From NCBI GenBank assembly GCA_016708435.1, contig JADJFV010000007.1:186001-250000 (forward strand): DNA of 64,000 bases. The letters are read 5' to 3'. Positions 41,226-50,473 of this stretch are shown one piece after another. The notes under the pieces were generated by a model that made no database searches, was not told the DNA's origin, and saw only the letters and a program-made list of their open reading frames with translations. Source of the DNA: Leptospiraceae bacterium. GTDB taxonomy: Bacteria > Spirochaetota > Leptospiria > Leptospirales > Leptospiraceae. Position 1 is the first letter of the stretch. Each line of letters begins with the position of its first letter. A program made the position numbers and the translations under genes.

Positions 41226-42179
41226 TTAAATCGTATCCTTCTTAAAAACTAAATTATAAATTTCAATGACAGGAGATGCGATAAAGATTGAGGAATAGGT
41301 TCCTATGATAATTCCAAAAGTCAAAACAAAAGCAAAATCATAAAGCTCCACTGCCCCACCAATGATAAGCGCAACAATAGAAATCAGCGTGGTAAACGAT
41401 GTGTTAATCGTTCTACCAAGTGTTTGATTGATAGACATATTGATCATCTCTCCTGTTGATACTTTCACTTTGGAATGTGAATTCTCCCGGATTCTATCGA
41501 AGATCACAATCGTATCATTGATAGAATATCCAAACAAGGTAAGTAGTGCTGCAATGATTGGAACGCTTGGCTTAATCTGAAAAACGCCAATGACTGCAAG
41601 TGAAAAGAGCAAATCATGAATTAAAGCAATCGAAGCCGCAAGTGCAAACTTAAATTGAAAGCGAAAACTCAAATAAACAGTCATGATCGCAAGTGTAGAA
41701 AAAAGCAGAGTAATACCTGTAGAGGTAAGCTCTCCTCCAACCACTGCTCCCACTTGATCGGCACTCAAAATGCTTTCATCAGAAACTTTAAATCCATGAG
41801 TCAGCATGAAAATTAATTCATCAATAGTCACTCGTGATTTGGCAACTGCATTGGGCTCAGTGCTCTTTGGCTTATTGACGTTATTATACTCTTCAATCTT
41901 AGGAACTGCTCCAAGACCTATATCAATTTGATAATGGTTCTTTTCCTTATCCAACTGAATTACTATTGCTTCAATTTCTTTTTCTTTGAAGAATTTCTCG
42001 ATGTCATTTCTACCTAATGCTTTATCTAAAACGACTACTGCTCGTAATCCCCCATTAAAATCAAGAGAGTGAGCAAATCCTTTGTGAACAGCGAATGTAT
42101 AAATGAACCCTGCAATGATACAAGCGATAGAGAGTCCAATCGCAAGGTATTTGTATTTTGAAAAATTAAAATTAAACAT
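41226..42179 (-). CDS. secF: Protein translocase subunit SecF
   Basis: 317 residues with six membrane helices. It has LDFNGGLRAVV in the first periplasmic loop, LLTLFGYSINDTIVIFDRIREN, and NQTLGRTINTSFTTL. With SecD it uses the proton gradient to help proteins out of SecYEG. It overlaps secD by eight bases. Confidence 0.96.
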   Translation of the reverse strand: MFNFNFSKYKYLAIGLSIACIIAGFIYTFAVHKGFAHSLDFNGGLRAVVVLDKALGRNDIEKFFKEKEIEAIVIQLDKEKNHYQIDIGLGAVPKIEEYNNVNKPKSTEPNAVAKSRVTIDELIFMLTHGFKVSDESILSADQVGAVVGGELTSTGITLLFSTLAIMTVYLSFRFQFKFALAASIALIHDLLFSLAVIGVFQIKPSVPIIAALLTLFGYSINDTIVIFDRIRENSHSKVKVSTGEMINMSINQTLGRTINTSFTTLISIVALIIGGAVELYDFAFVLTFGIIIGTYSSIFIASPVIEIYNLVFKKDTI

Positions 42180-44103
42180 TTTTTACCTCGTATTTTCTAA
42201 AACCAAGTCTTAGCTTCTTAACTCCAATATCGTTCACGAGAATATTGAGTAAGACTCTACTCAGTAGTAAAGATGTGAACATAGATGTAATAATCCCCCA
42301 ACAAAGAGTAATAGCGAATCCTTTGATAGGTCCATTTCCAAGGCGAATCATAAGTATCCCCGAAATTAGTGTGGTAATATTACTATCAAAGATGGTCCAG
42401 AAAGCATTCTCAAAACCTTGCGTAACAGCCACCGGTAGAGGCTTGCCTGCAATTAGCTCCTCTTTAATTCTTTCGTAAATGATTACGTTCGCGTCAACCG
42501 CCATACCCACAGTCAAAATAATACCAGCAAAACCCGGTAGAGTGAGTGTAAAATCCATAAGCGAAAGAAGACCCATGAGGATAACCAAATTTGTAACCAG
42601 AGAAATATTCGCTACAAAACCAGCCAATTTATAGTAGAACAACATATAGAGGATTACAAGCATAAACCCCCACATAACTGATTTCAAACCGACTTCAATG
42701 GATTCGATACCAAGTGTTGGTCCAATAAATCGCATTTCCAAAACAGAAAGTGGAATAGGAAGAGCACCTTCACTGATGATGTTTGATAATTGAATCGCAT
42801 CTTCCTGGTTAAAGCTTCCAGAAATTTCGGCATGTCCACCTGCAATCGGTTCGTTGATTGTCGGATTGGAAATAACTTGATCCCCCCAAATGATAGAAAG
42901 ACTTCTTCCTTTATTATTCTTTGTGACTTCTAAGAATTTCTCTGTTCCTGCTGGAGTAAGAGAAAAAGAAACTGTCCACCCATAATTATTTGAATTAAAA
43001 GAAGGTCTTGCGTCTGTTAAATCATTTCCAGAAAGTGCAATTGCTTTCTCAAGAACGATAAATCTTCTAGGTAGAAGCGGCGAATTAGGCTTATTCCCTC
43101 TTGCATAGTAAGCATATAATTTATATTTGTCTCTTGGAATTTTATACTTCTCTTCCATTTTGAAAAGAAATTCATCTCTTACTTTTTTACCAGGACGACT
43201 TGCAACAATCTTTTGAAATTGAACAATCTCGGTTTCTTCTCTTTTATTTTGAGACATTAATTCTTGTTCTGATTTTTCAATAAGCTGTGAAAAATTTCCC
43301 TGTCCTTGTGGTTCTTCCAATCTATACTCAACAGTCTCAGTGTTTTGTAAAATTTCTAATATCTGAGAAGAGTTTGCTACTCCAGGCAGAGAAACTTCAA
43401 TAGAGTCTTGGTCTTTTTGAATACGAACTTGAGGCTCTGTGAGGTTTTGGTTGGTTAAGCGATTATCTATGATTAGCTTCGCTTTTTCCAATTCGATAAT
43501 CTTTCTAGACTCAGTCAAAACAAAACTATCTTCGATATCTTTTAGACGGGCGGTAGCTTTGTCCTTTTCTTCTTTTGATTTGTCTGTTGCGGCTATTGTT
43601 GCTTTAAGATCAGAAATTTCTTTGGAGTAGATGTCTCTTAACTTAGAAACATAGTTTTCAAAATCCCCTTTCATGACAACGCGCATACCACCCTGTAAAT
43701 CCAATCCCAATTTAATCGTCATTGCCTTACCATTCTTGAGAAATTTCTCAATTGCAGTCGGACGTAAATTGTTCTTAGACTCTAGGAACAAATTGATATT
43801 TTCCTGTGAAATCTGATTGATCTTTGCTGATGTTATAAAGCGACCGGTAACCAGAAAGAAATTCTCTTTCGGTATTCCAAGCGCGGGATCCGGTTCTACT
43901 TTCAAAGTATTTTGCGTATTGTATTCCGATTTCCATTTTTCTTGGAATCTATCTAATAGATTTTTTTTCTCTGCGTCAGTCATTCCTGCTACAGAGGGGC
44001 TAATGTGTAACTCTAATTCTCTCACCGCAAAATTGGGAAATAAAATCACGAGAGACAACAGTAAAATTGTTATGGGTAGTAGTACCCAGGATGAAGATTT
44101 CAA
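42172..44103 (-). CDS. secD: Protein translocase subunit SecD
   Basis: 643 residues with a first membrane helix, a large periplasmic P1 region and five C-terminal helices. Motifs are LGLDLQGGMR, the ISGSFNQEDA region, and GMAVDANVIIYERIKEEL. An insert of charged helices (about residues 150-200) makes it longer than E. coli SecD. The coding order yajC-44126 gene-secD-secF points to one operon. Confidence 0.96.
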   Translation of the reverse strand: MKSSSWVLLPITILLLSLVILFPNFAVRELELHISPSVAGMTDAEKKNLLDRFQEKWKSEYNTQNTLKVEPDPALGIPKENFFLVTGRFITSAKINQISQENINLFLESKNNLRPTAIEKFLKNGKAMTIKLGLDLQGGMRVVMKGDFENYVSKLRDIYSKEISDLKATIAATDKSKEEKDKATARLKDIEDSFVLTESRKIIELEKAKLIIDNRLTNQNLTEPQVRIQKDQDSIEVSLPGVANSSQILEILQNTETVEYRLEEPQGQGNFSQLIEKSEQELMSQNKREETEIVQFQKIVASRPGKKVRDEFLFKMEEKYKIPRDKYKLYAYYARGNKPNSPLLPRRFIVLEKAIALSGNDLTDARPSFNSNNYGWTVSFSLTPAGTEKFLEVTKNNKGRSLSIIWGDQVISNPTINEPIAGGHAEISGSFNQEDAIQLSNIISEGALPIPLSVLEMRFIGPTLGIESIEVGLKSVMWGFMLVILYMLFYYKLAGFVANISLVTNLVILMGLLSLMDFTLTLPGFAGIILTVGMAVDANVIIYERIKEELIAGKPLPVAVTQGFENAFWTIFDSNITTLISGILMIRLGNGPIKGFAITLCWGIITSMFTSLLLSRVLLNILVNDIGVKKLRLGFRKYEVKNV

Positions 44104-44125
44104 TTCTAACTCCTACGTTTGTTAT

Positions 44126-44866
44126 TTATTTGTTTCTGAATTTGCTAAATATTCTACCAGAATTATTATAATCTCGCGGACCTACATACCTGAGGCGGTA
44201 GATTGCAAAAATTATAATAGCGGCAAATATAAAGATGATTTTTTTGTATTCGTTTAAGAAAGCGATAAATGCATTTGGTTTAATTTCTTTTTCTTTCTCA
44301 ATCGATTTCTCTGGATTTTTTTTCTCGATTGGTTTTTCCGTCGTGTTCGTCGTTAGTGTATTTGACGGATTAGGATTGTTTTGCGCTGATTGTGGTTGCA
44401 GTCCTGGAATATTTTCCGAGTTCATCGTCAGCTCTTCATGCATCCAATATTCTAGATTTAATTTATTATTATTTAGTTGTTGTGTTGCTGGATTACTCGG
44501 ATTAGCCGCTTCTGCTGGGTTAGTAATAGGAGTAGAAGGTCTAGTGGATCGCTTATTTGGATCAATCTTAGCGCTAGTTTTAGCGGACTTCTTTCCATTC
44601 TTAGCGCCTTTCTTTTTTTTATCTTTTAGACCGGGCGCAGTTGTTTGTGTTTGATTGGCTAGTTTTTTATTGTCCGATTTTTTCGTCTTCTCTTCCAATA
44701 CTTTATCTAAAAAATCTGAGTCATCATCCTGTGCATAATTATTAAAGGTGATGGCTAAACTTACAAAAAAGATAAAAGCAAATCGAATGGTTTTTCTGAT
44801 TAGAAATAGATTTTGCCTTTCTTTTTTAGGCATATTCGATTTTAATTTTGGAAGAGGAATTCTCAT
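44126..44866 (-). CDS. Membrane protein between yajC and secD, low complexity
   Basis: A hydrophobic N-terminal helix (about 26-43), a long region of Lys, Ser, Thr, Asn and Pro (about 45-190) and a C-terminal helix (about 207-225) with a basic tail. No catalytic motif. Placement between yajC and secD, with one base to yajC, argues for a role at the translocase. I do not recognise it beyond similar genes in Leptospira. Confidence 0.6.
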   Translation of the reverse strand: MRIPLPKLKSNMPKKERQNLFLIRKTIRFAFIFFVSLAITFNNYAQDDDSDFLDKVLEEKTKKSDNKKLANQTQTTAPGLKDKKKKGAKNGKKSAKTSAKIDPNKRSTRPSTPITNPAEAANPSNPATQQLNNNKLNLEYWMHEELTMNSENIPGLQPQSAQNNPNPSNTLTTNTTEKPIEKKNPEKSIEKEKEIKPNAFIAFLNEYKKIIFIFAAIIIFAIYRLRYVGPRDYNNSGRIFSKFRNK

Positions 44867-44867
44867 A

Positions 44868-45191
44868 TTAAGGTTTTTTCTTTAAGATGGTGCTTGCGCT
44901 AAATGTAATGTTCGTATCTTTCGCTACATTCAAAACTACAGATTCGTTGTTGTCTTTAAACTCTACTACTTTCCCGTGAATTCCACTCGTGGTAATTACA
45001 GAATCGCCTTTTACTAATGCCGCTATCATTGCTTTTTTGTTTTTCTCTTCCTTTCTTTGTGGTTGGATCACAAGGAAATACATGATCACTAACATTATCG
45101 GAAACAAAATCAGGGCAGATAAAGAAGATTTTGTATCTGCACCTTCTTGCGCTAAAAATAAAAAAACTTGCATTGTTGCTATTAAATACAT
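44868..45191 (-). CDS. yajC: Preprotein translocase subunit YajC
   Basis: 107 residues with one membrane helix containing LILFPIMLVIMYFLVIQPQRK, then GDSVITTSGIHGKVVEF, the family pattern. It belongs to the SecDF-YajC complex. The start may be ATG 45191 or six codons later. Confidence 0.92.
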   Translation of the reverse strand: MYLIATMQVFLFLAQEGADTKSSLSALILFPIMLVIMYFLVIQPQRKEEKNKKAMIAALVKGDSVITTSGIHGKVVEFKDNNESVVLNVAKDTNITFSASTILKKKP

Positions 45192-45262
45192 ACTAAATTC
45201 CTTTTAAAATTTCAAAGATACTCTCAGGTATAACCACTTTCATTTTTCCTAAATGTCAGTCA

Positions 45263-46267
45263 TTAATTTTTTAAATTCTGAAAGTATTCTAATACTTTTC
45301 CCGTTTTCAAATGAGCGAGGGCGTTTTGATAGCCTTCTTTAATATTCCCTGCTTTTCCCATCAAGAAAAGACCTGCGCCGGCATTTAAAGCCACCGCATG
45401 ACTACCCGTAATTATTTCTCCAGAAAGAATTCTTTTAGAAAGACTCACTGTCTCTTCTTTTGTGTGGCAAAATATTTCATCATCTCTTAGGTTTTCTAGC
45501 CTAAGCGCATCGGAACTAAATAAATGCTCCGAAACTTCTCCATTCATATACAGCAAATACTTAGTATCCGCAAAAATGGAAAATTCGTCAAATCCATCTA
45601 GCGAATTACAGACAATAGCCGCTTGCGTTCCCAATCGAGTCAACACATGCATTACCTTTGGTAATAGATCAGGCGCATACACTCCAAGAATTTGAAATGG
45701 CGGACTAAAAGGATTACTCATCGGTCCTAAAATATTGAACACAGTTCTAAAACCCAATTGTTTACGAGTCTCTACAGCAAATTTCATAGAAGGATGCCAA
45801 TGGGGAGCAAATAGAAATGTAAACCCTTTCTCAAGTAGTCTTTTTTCTGCCTCAGCATGAGTCACAGTAACATTGTATTCCAGTGCAGAAAGTAAATCAC
45901 TCGATCCACAAAGTGAGGATACCGAACGATTGCCGTGCTTCGCAATTTTAATTCCCATAGATCCAAGAGTAAGAGCGGATAATGTTGATATGTTGATAGA
46001 TCGCTTCTCATCGCCGCCTGTCCCACAGGTATCCAAATAATCAAAGTCAAATTTTCCATTTGCTTTAACACAGGACTCTCTCATTGCGCGAACAAATCCA
46101 ACTAATTCATCTGCACTCTCTACTCTCATTCGAATAGAAGTCAAGAAAGAAGAAAGTAATATATCACTTACCTCCCCTTTCATAATTGAAATCATAAAAA
46201 AATAAGCTTCCTCTTCCGTAAGAGATTTTCCAGCAACAGATTTTTGGAGTAACGAGTTGAGATTCAA
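45263..46267 (-). CDS. trpD: Anthranilate phosphoribosyltransferase
   Basis: 334 residues. It has DTCGTGGDEKRSINIST, KHGNRSVSS and GPMSNPF, the phosphoribosyl and anthranilate sites. It catalyses the second step of tryptophan synthesis. No other trp gene is nearby. The start overlaps pgsA by four bases. Confidence 0.95.
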   Translation of the reverse strand: MNLNSLLQKSVAGKSLTEEEAYFFMISIMKGEVSDILLSSFLTSIRMRVESADELVGFVRAMRESCVKANGKFDFDYLDTCGTGGDEKRSINISTLSALTLGSMGIKIAKHGNRSVSSLCGSSDLLSALEYNVTVTHAEAEKRLLEKGFTFLFAPHWHPSMKFAVETRKQLGFRTVFNILGPMSNPFSPPFQILGVYAPDLLPKVMHVLTRLGTQAAIVCNSLDGFDEFSIFADTKYLLYMNGEVSEHLFSSDALRLENLRDDEIFCHTKEETVSLSKRILSGEIITGSHAVALNAGAGLFLMGKAGNIKEGYQNALAHLKTGKVLEYFQNLKN

Positions 46268-46995
46268 TTTTTTCTCCTGATTAGTTTTAAAATAGTGAAT
46301 GGATTTAAAAGTTCATAATTTGTAAATATATAGCGAACACCGGATAATACGGTTACGAAAGTTGTAATCAACATCACATAATACGGCAAGAAAGTAGCGG
46401 CGGAATCTAACCAATTAAAATTATGCATGGTAAACTCTTGTGGCGTTTTCATAAACGTTGAATAATTCTCGTAAGCAATTTGATAGCCGGATTTACCAAC
46501 GAGTTGCCCCTGCTCATACATCTCATTGATTGCATTTCGTTGTTTGGTAGATACAGCCATAAACAACACGAGGATAACAAAGATTGCCCCCATTTGGAAA
46601 GCTGTCTTTATTTTTCCCATCATAGTAGTATGAAGAGAAGTGCCTGACCGAATCGCAAGCCATCGAAGAGAAGTAATCAACATATCTCGAAAGATAATGA
46701 GTAAAACCATCCATAGTTCAATTTGCTCATCGAGTAAAATAAAAGTAAGAAAGGAGCTAACAACGAGTATCTTGTCCGCTAGAGGATCAAGAAATTTTCC
46801 AAACTCAGTTTCCTGCTTCCACTTGCGAGCCAGATATCCATCAATCAAATCAGTAAAAGAAGCGAGCACAAAAATAATAAGTGCATACAGTCTAAAAAAA
46901 AAATCGTCTTGAAATAAAAAATAAATAAAGAAAGGCACAAGTAAAACTCGAAGAACAGTCAATGCATTCGGTAAATTAAAATTAGCCTTAAACAT
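46264..46995 (-). CDS. pgsA: CDP-diacylglycerol-glycerol-3-phosphate 3-phosphatidyltransferase
   Basis: The CDP-alcohol transferase signature is complete: DLIDGYLARK then GKFLDPLADK. 243 residues is longer than the 180-190 of typical PgsA; the extra is a polar insert (about 150-190) before the last helices. It makes phosphatidylglycerol phosphate in the inner membrane. It starts two bases after rimO. Confidence 0.9.
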   Translation of the reverse strand: MFKANFNLPNALTVLRVLLVPFFIYFLFQDDFFFRLYALIIFVLASFTDLIDGYLARKWKQETEFGKFLDPLADKILVVSSFLTFILLDEQIELWMVLLIIFRDMLITSLRWLAIRSGTSLHTTMMGKIKTAFQMGAIFVILVLFMAVSTKQRNAINEMYEQGQLVGKSGYQIAYENYSTFMKTPQEFTMHNFNWLDSAATFLPYYVMLITTFVTVLSGVRYIFTNYELLNPFTILKLIRRKN

Positions 46996-46997
46996 AA

Positions 46998-48341
46998 TTA
47001 AGATTCCCAGGTTCCGTCCATATCATATTCAGAAAAAGAATTAATCTTCACTCTTCCAATTTGTCCTACTTGCAAACTTGTAGTCGGAACGTAAACTGTC
47101 TCGTCTATTTCAGGAGCATCTTGGAATCGTCTCACTTCTGCAATTCCATTTTCAATGCTATCAACAATCGCGGGATATACTTTTCCAATTCTAGAAAGAT
47201 GAATGTCTTTTAGAACTTTTAGATGTGCATTTCGAACTAAGTTCACTCTGCGAGCTGCTTCTTTTTTATTTACATCCATTTTTAACTCACCTGCTTTGGT
47301 TCCCTCCTGCGGAGAAAAAGCAAAGAGTGCAAGCTTTTCTGGTTTCACTTCTTCGATGAATCGCAATACTTCATCTACATCAGCAGCGGTTTCTCCCGGA
47401 TAGCCCATGATAAGGGAGGTTCTAATTTCCAAATCTTTTACCTGACGAGCTTTACCAAATAAATCTCTAAAGAAAGAATAAGAGCCAGTGCGATTCATAG
47501 ACTTTAATACTCTTTCGGAAACATGTTGAATAGGTGATTCTAAATAGGGTGCAATCTTTGCATTTGTAGCAAAAAGATCTATGAGCTTTTCTGTTTTTTT
47601 ATCGGGGTAAAGATAGAGTAACCGCAATATCTCTAAGCCATCAATTTCGGTAATTCTATTTAATAAATCTTTTAATTTGTCCGTATCTCTTCCATAAAAG
47701 ACTGTGTCCTGAGATACAATGCAAATTTCTTTGGAGCCACGCTTAACAGCGAGTAAACTGTCTTCGTAGATTTTGTCTTCTGGCTGGTCTCTAAACTCAC
47801 CGCGTAGTTTTGGTATTATACAAAAATGACAACCCCGATTACAACCATCAGATACTTTGATAAATGCATAAGGCTTTGGAGAATTAAAAGAAGAAATAAA
47901 GTTGTCGCGATCCAGTAAAGAGACATTTACATCGGCAAAGTTCACAAAGTCCTGAGGAAATTGCTCTTTTATAATTTTTCCCGCCTGACTGTATCTACCG
48001 GTTCCGAAAACTAAATCGACTTCCGGCATATCGCCCCTGATCTCTTTCGGATAACGTTCTGCGAAGCAACCAACAACGACTAGCTTCTGATCTGCTTGAC
48101 GTTTTATTTTTCCAGCAGTTAGGATTGTATCGATTGTTTCTTCTGTTGCAGATTGAATAAATGTGCAGGTATTGATTAAGTGAAAATCGCTCTCTTCAGG
48201 AGTTTTCGAAGGTTTTAGCCCCTCTTCTAAGAGAGACTTTTCCATGTGCAAAGAATCTGCTGTGTTCTTAGGACATCCTAATGTAGTGATGTAAAAAGAT
48301 TTTGTAACTGATTCTTTTTTTTCCTTTAAGCTAGACTTCAA
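46998..48341 (-). CDS. rimO: Ribosomal protein S12 methylthiotransferase RimO
   Basis: 447 residues. An N-terminal UPF0004 domain has TLGCPKNTADS; the radical-SAM domain has CNRGCHFC; a TRAM domain closes it. It adds a methylthio group to an Asp of protein S12 with two iron-sulphur clusters. The wording of the motifs (LGCPKN, SDGCNRGC) matches RimO rather than MiaB. Confidence 0.93.
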   Translation of the reverse strand: MKSSLKEKKESVTKSFYITTLGCPKNTADSLHMEKSLLEEGLKPSKTPEESDFHLINTCTFIQSATEETIDTILTAGKIKRQADQKLVVVGCFAERYPKEIRGDMPEVDLVFGTGRYSQAGKIIKEQFPQDFVNFADVNVSLLDRDNFISSFNSPKPYAFIKVSDGCNRGCHFCIIPKLRGEFRDQPEDKIYEDSLLAVKRGSKEICIVSQDTVFYGRDTDKLKDLLNRITEIDGLEILRLLYLYPDKKTEKLIDLFATNAKIAPYLESPIQHVSERVLKSMNRTGSYSFFRDLFGKARQVKDLEIRTSLIMGYPGETAADVDEVLRFIEEVKPEKLALFAFSPQEGTKAGELKMDVNKKEAARRVNLVRNAHLKVLKDIHLSRIGKVYPAIVDSIENGIAEVRRFQDAPEIDETVYVPTTSLQVGQIGRVKINSFSEYDMDGTWES

Positions 48342-48343
48342 GC

Positions 48344-49474
48344 TTATTCTCCGAGCTCTCTAATAATGAATTGCGTATTGTCATAAGGACTCGGAGCTTT
48401 TAAGAAAATCTTTTTAGCAAGTCTTCCCGGGCGCCCTAGTTTTACTTTTTCTTTGCCATTTTGAATCATATCTACAGCACCACCATCCCCTACTTTGATT
48501 TCAAGTCTATCACGTGCTTCGAGTTGTTTTGTTTCTCCAGAAGAGACTAATCCGCGTTCGCCGGTCTGTCCATCGATAATGAATTCTACATAACTAGAGC
48601 GAATAAAATAAAGTGTAACTTGAATCGGGACATCGCCTATTGGTTTGTTATTGCTATCCGGTTTTGCTTCTCCACTCAGACGAACAAGTATCTTCGCAGA
48701 ACTGTCAGTAACCGCTTGCGTAACAATTTTGATTTCGCGACGAAGAGACGTTAGCTCCGGGTTGTTATAACTTAAAACTGATTCGGTTCCTACTTTAGAA
48801 TCAAAAGTGTAAACTTTCTTTTCAGGGAAAATATTAAATCCAATGGTAGCAAAATTTTCTCCGTCTACTTTCTTAACCCCTTTTATAAAGATTTTACACT
48901 GTTGATTGTTTACACTGAATGTAAAGCCTTGCTCTGGGGTAAGGGTAAAGGGAACGCTAGAATTTTCTGGAACCGATTGAGAAATAAAAGAGATTTCTGG
49001 AATCGTAGAATGACTAGTCGGATTCGTAGTCTCTTTTGTTTCGGTTGTAGTAGATTCTGTAGTCGTAGAGGACGAATCGCTATTATCCCTTTCCGAAAAA
49101 AAAATTACAAGAAATACGGCAAGGCATACCCCTAAAATAATTCCTAGCGGTAAAAGCTTATTAGTCTTTAACTCAAGTGCAATCATTTTTACGGTTGGCT
49201 TGGTTAATTCTTCTAGTGGTTGTTGAGACTCTACTAATTGCTCGCCTCTATACAGATTTAACATTCCCGCTGTGTCCAATTTTAAATAATCGGAATAATT
49301 TTTCAAAAATCCAATCGTAAATGTTTCTGCCGGAAACTGCGCATAGTCTTCATTTTCCAGTGCAATTACAAATTTAATTGCAATATTTGTATCTCGAGAA
49401 ACATCTTTAACAGAAAGATTTTTTTCTTCTCTTACTTCTCTTAGAATTTGTCCTACTCTTTTATTAGTGCTCAC
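48344..49474 (-). CDS. RodZ-like HTH membrane protein (DUF4115)
   Basis: GTG 49474 follows TGGAG and is preferred over a TTG or ATG a few codons up. An N-terminal helix-turn-helix (about 5-65, with LREVREEKNLSVKDVSRDTNI), a membrane helix (about 108-126), a Ser/Thr linker and a C-terminal DUF4115-like beta domain are the RodZ layout. RodZ links MreB to the membrane and sets cell shape. It is next to lolA and rimO as in related genomes. Confidence 0.8.
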   Translation of the reverse strand: MSTNKRVGQILREVREEKNLSVKDVSRDTNIAIKFVIALENEDYAQFPAETFTIGFLKNYSDYLKLDTAGMLNLYRGEQLVESQQPLEELTKPTVKMIALELKTNKLLPLGIILGVCLAVFLVIFFSERDNSDSSSTTTESTTTETKETTNPTSHSTIPEISFISQSVPENSSVPFTLTPEQGFTFSVNNQQCKIFIKGVKKVDGENFATIGFNIFPEKKVYTFDSKVGTESVLSYNNPELTSLRREIKIVTQAVTDSSAKILVRLSGEAKPDSNNKPIGDVPIQVTLYFIRSSYVEFIIDGQTGERGLVSSGETKQLEARDRLEIKVGDGGAVDMIQNGKEKVKLGRPGRLAKKIFLKAPSPYDNTQFIIRELGE

Positions 49475-49495
49475 TTGCATCTCCAATCAGATATT

Positions 49496-50287
49496 TTATT
49501 GATTATCGCTTACTAAAGGATTGTTTACAATTTTAGAATTTCCGCTGATATGATAATTAAAAGTTCCGTCTTCCACTTCTGGATCTAGAACCATGTTTAC
49601 AAACTCGATTGTGGTTTGTTTCCCACGAGAATCTGTTGCAATGGATTTTTTTACTAAATATGTTTCTGCATCTATATAAAGCAGCATATTCTCGAATCCG
49701 CCAATCTTCTCGCGTTGTTCAAGAGATAAAACAAAATACGACTTACCGTCATTATTCGCATTTCTAGGCTGCGAAATCGTATCAAATTTATAATGATACT
49801 TTCTAAAAAGTCGATTAAGACCAGCAGGGGAAGCAGACTGAAAGATTGGCTCGCCTGAGGTATTTTGCTTATTGATTTCTAAGTCCTGTTTGCCAACAGC
49901 GTTGATTTTTTTAATATAAATCCAGAGAGTCTTTCCATCGGAAACAATCAAATCCCCATCAGGCTCTGCAAATTCATAGCGAATTTTGCCAGGCGCCTTA
50001 TAAGTCGCCTTGCCTTTCATGCTACTAGTCTTTTTGTTATTCACAGTCTGAATTTTAAAATCAGCTGTGTAAGATTTCATCTCGGCAAATTTCTTCTTCA
50101 CATTCTTAACGACTTCCGAAGGTGAATTCCAATTATGAGCCTGCGATAAAAGAGAGTTGCTAGAAAAAAAAGCAAAGATAACGCAAAAAAGGAAAATCTT
50201 GCGCCAAGAAAGAGTCTTTCTCGGTAAAATCGGCTGAATTGTTAAAGTCAAGTGTTTCAAAGGGGAATTCCGAATCGCTAAAAACAT
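49496..50287 (-). CDS. lolA: Outer-membrane lipoprotein carrier protein LolA family
   Basis: A long N-terminus with a signal helix (about 28-47) is followed by the LolA fold: VVKNVKKKFAEMKSYTADFKIQT, MKGKATYKAPGKIRYEF, and LIVSDGKTLWIYIKK. It carries lipoproteins through the periplasm. Mature length fits. Ten bases separate it from the RodZ-like gene. Confidence 0.85.
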   Translation of the reverse strand: MFLAIRNSPLKHLTLTIQPILPRKTLSWRKIFLFCVIFAFFSSNSLLSQAHNWNSPSEVVKNVKKKFAEMKSYTADFKIQTVNNKKTSSMKGKATYKAPGKIRYEFAEPDGDLIVSDGKTLWIYIKKINAVGKQDLEINKQNTSGEPIFQSASPAGLNRLFRKYHYKFDTISQPRNANNDGKSYFVLSLEQREKIGGFENMLLYIDAETYLVKKSIATDSRGKQTTIEFVNMVLDPEVEDGTFNYHISGNSKIVNNPLVSDNQ

Positions 50288-50473
50288 AGTTTACCTATCA
50301 ATAAAACAATACTTTAAAAGCTAAGTAAATTGTTAAGACAAATCTATTGGCAATTAGGAATTTTTGAAGGGTTAAAGATTACCGCTGATGGACATCGAAA
50401 GCTAAAACAGAAGGCTCCTGATTCAAGAAAATGCCCATCTTTGTTTATCCGTGGTATTCTTTTTTTCAATCAT

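Noticed and set aside
44235..44654. A 139-codon hydrophobic frame opposite the yajC-secD spacer gene
   Set aside because: It is the complement of a Lys/Asn/Ser-rich region, which always gives a Phe/Leu-rich mirror frame; the minus-strand gene fits the operon.
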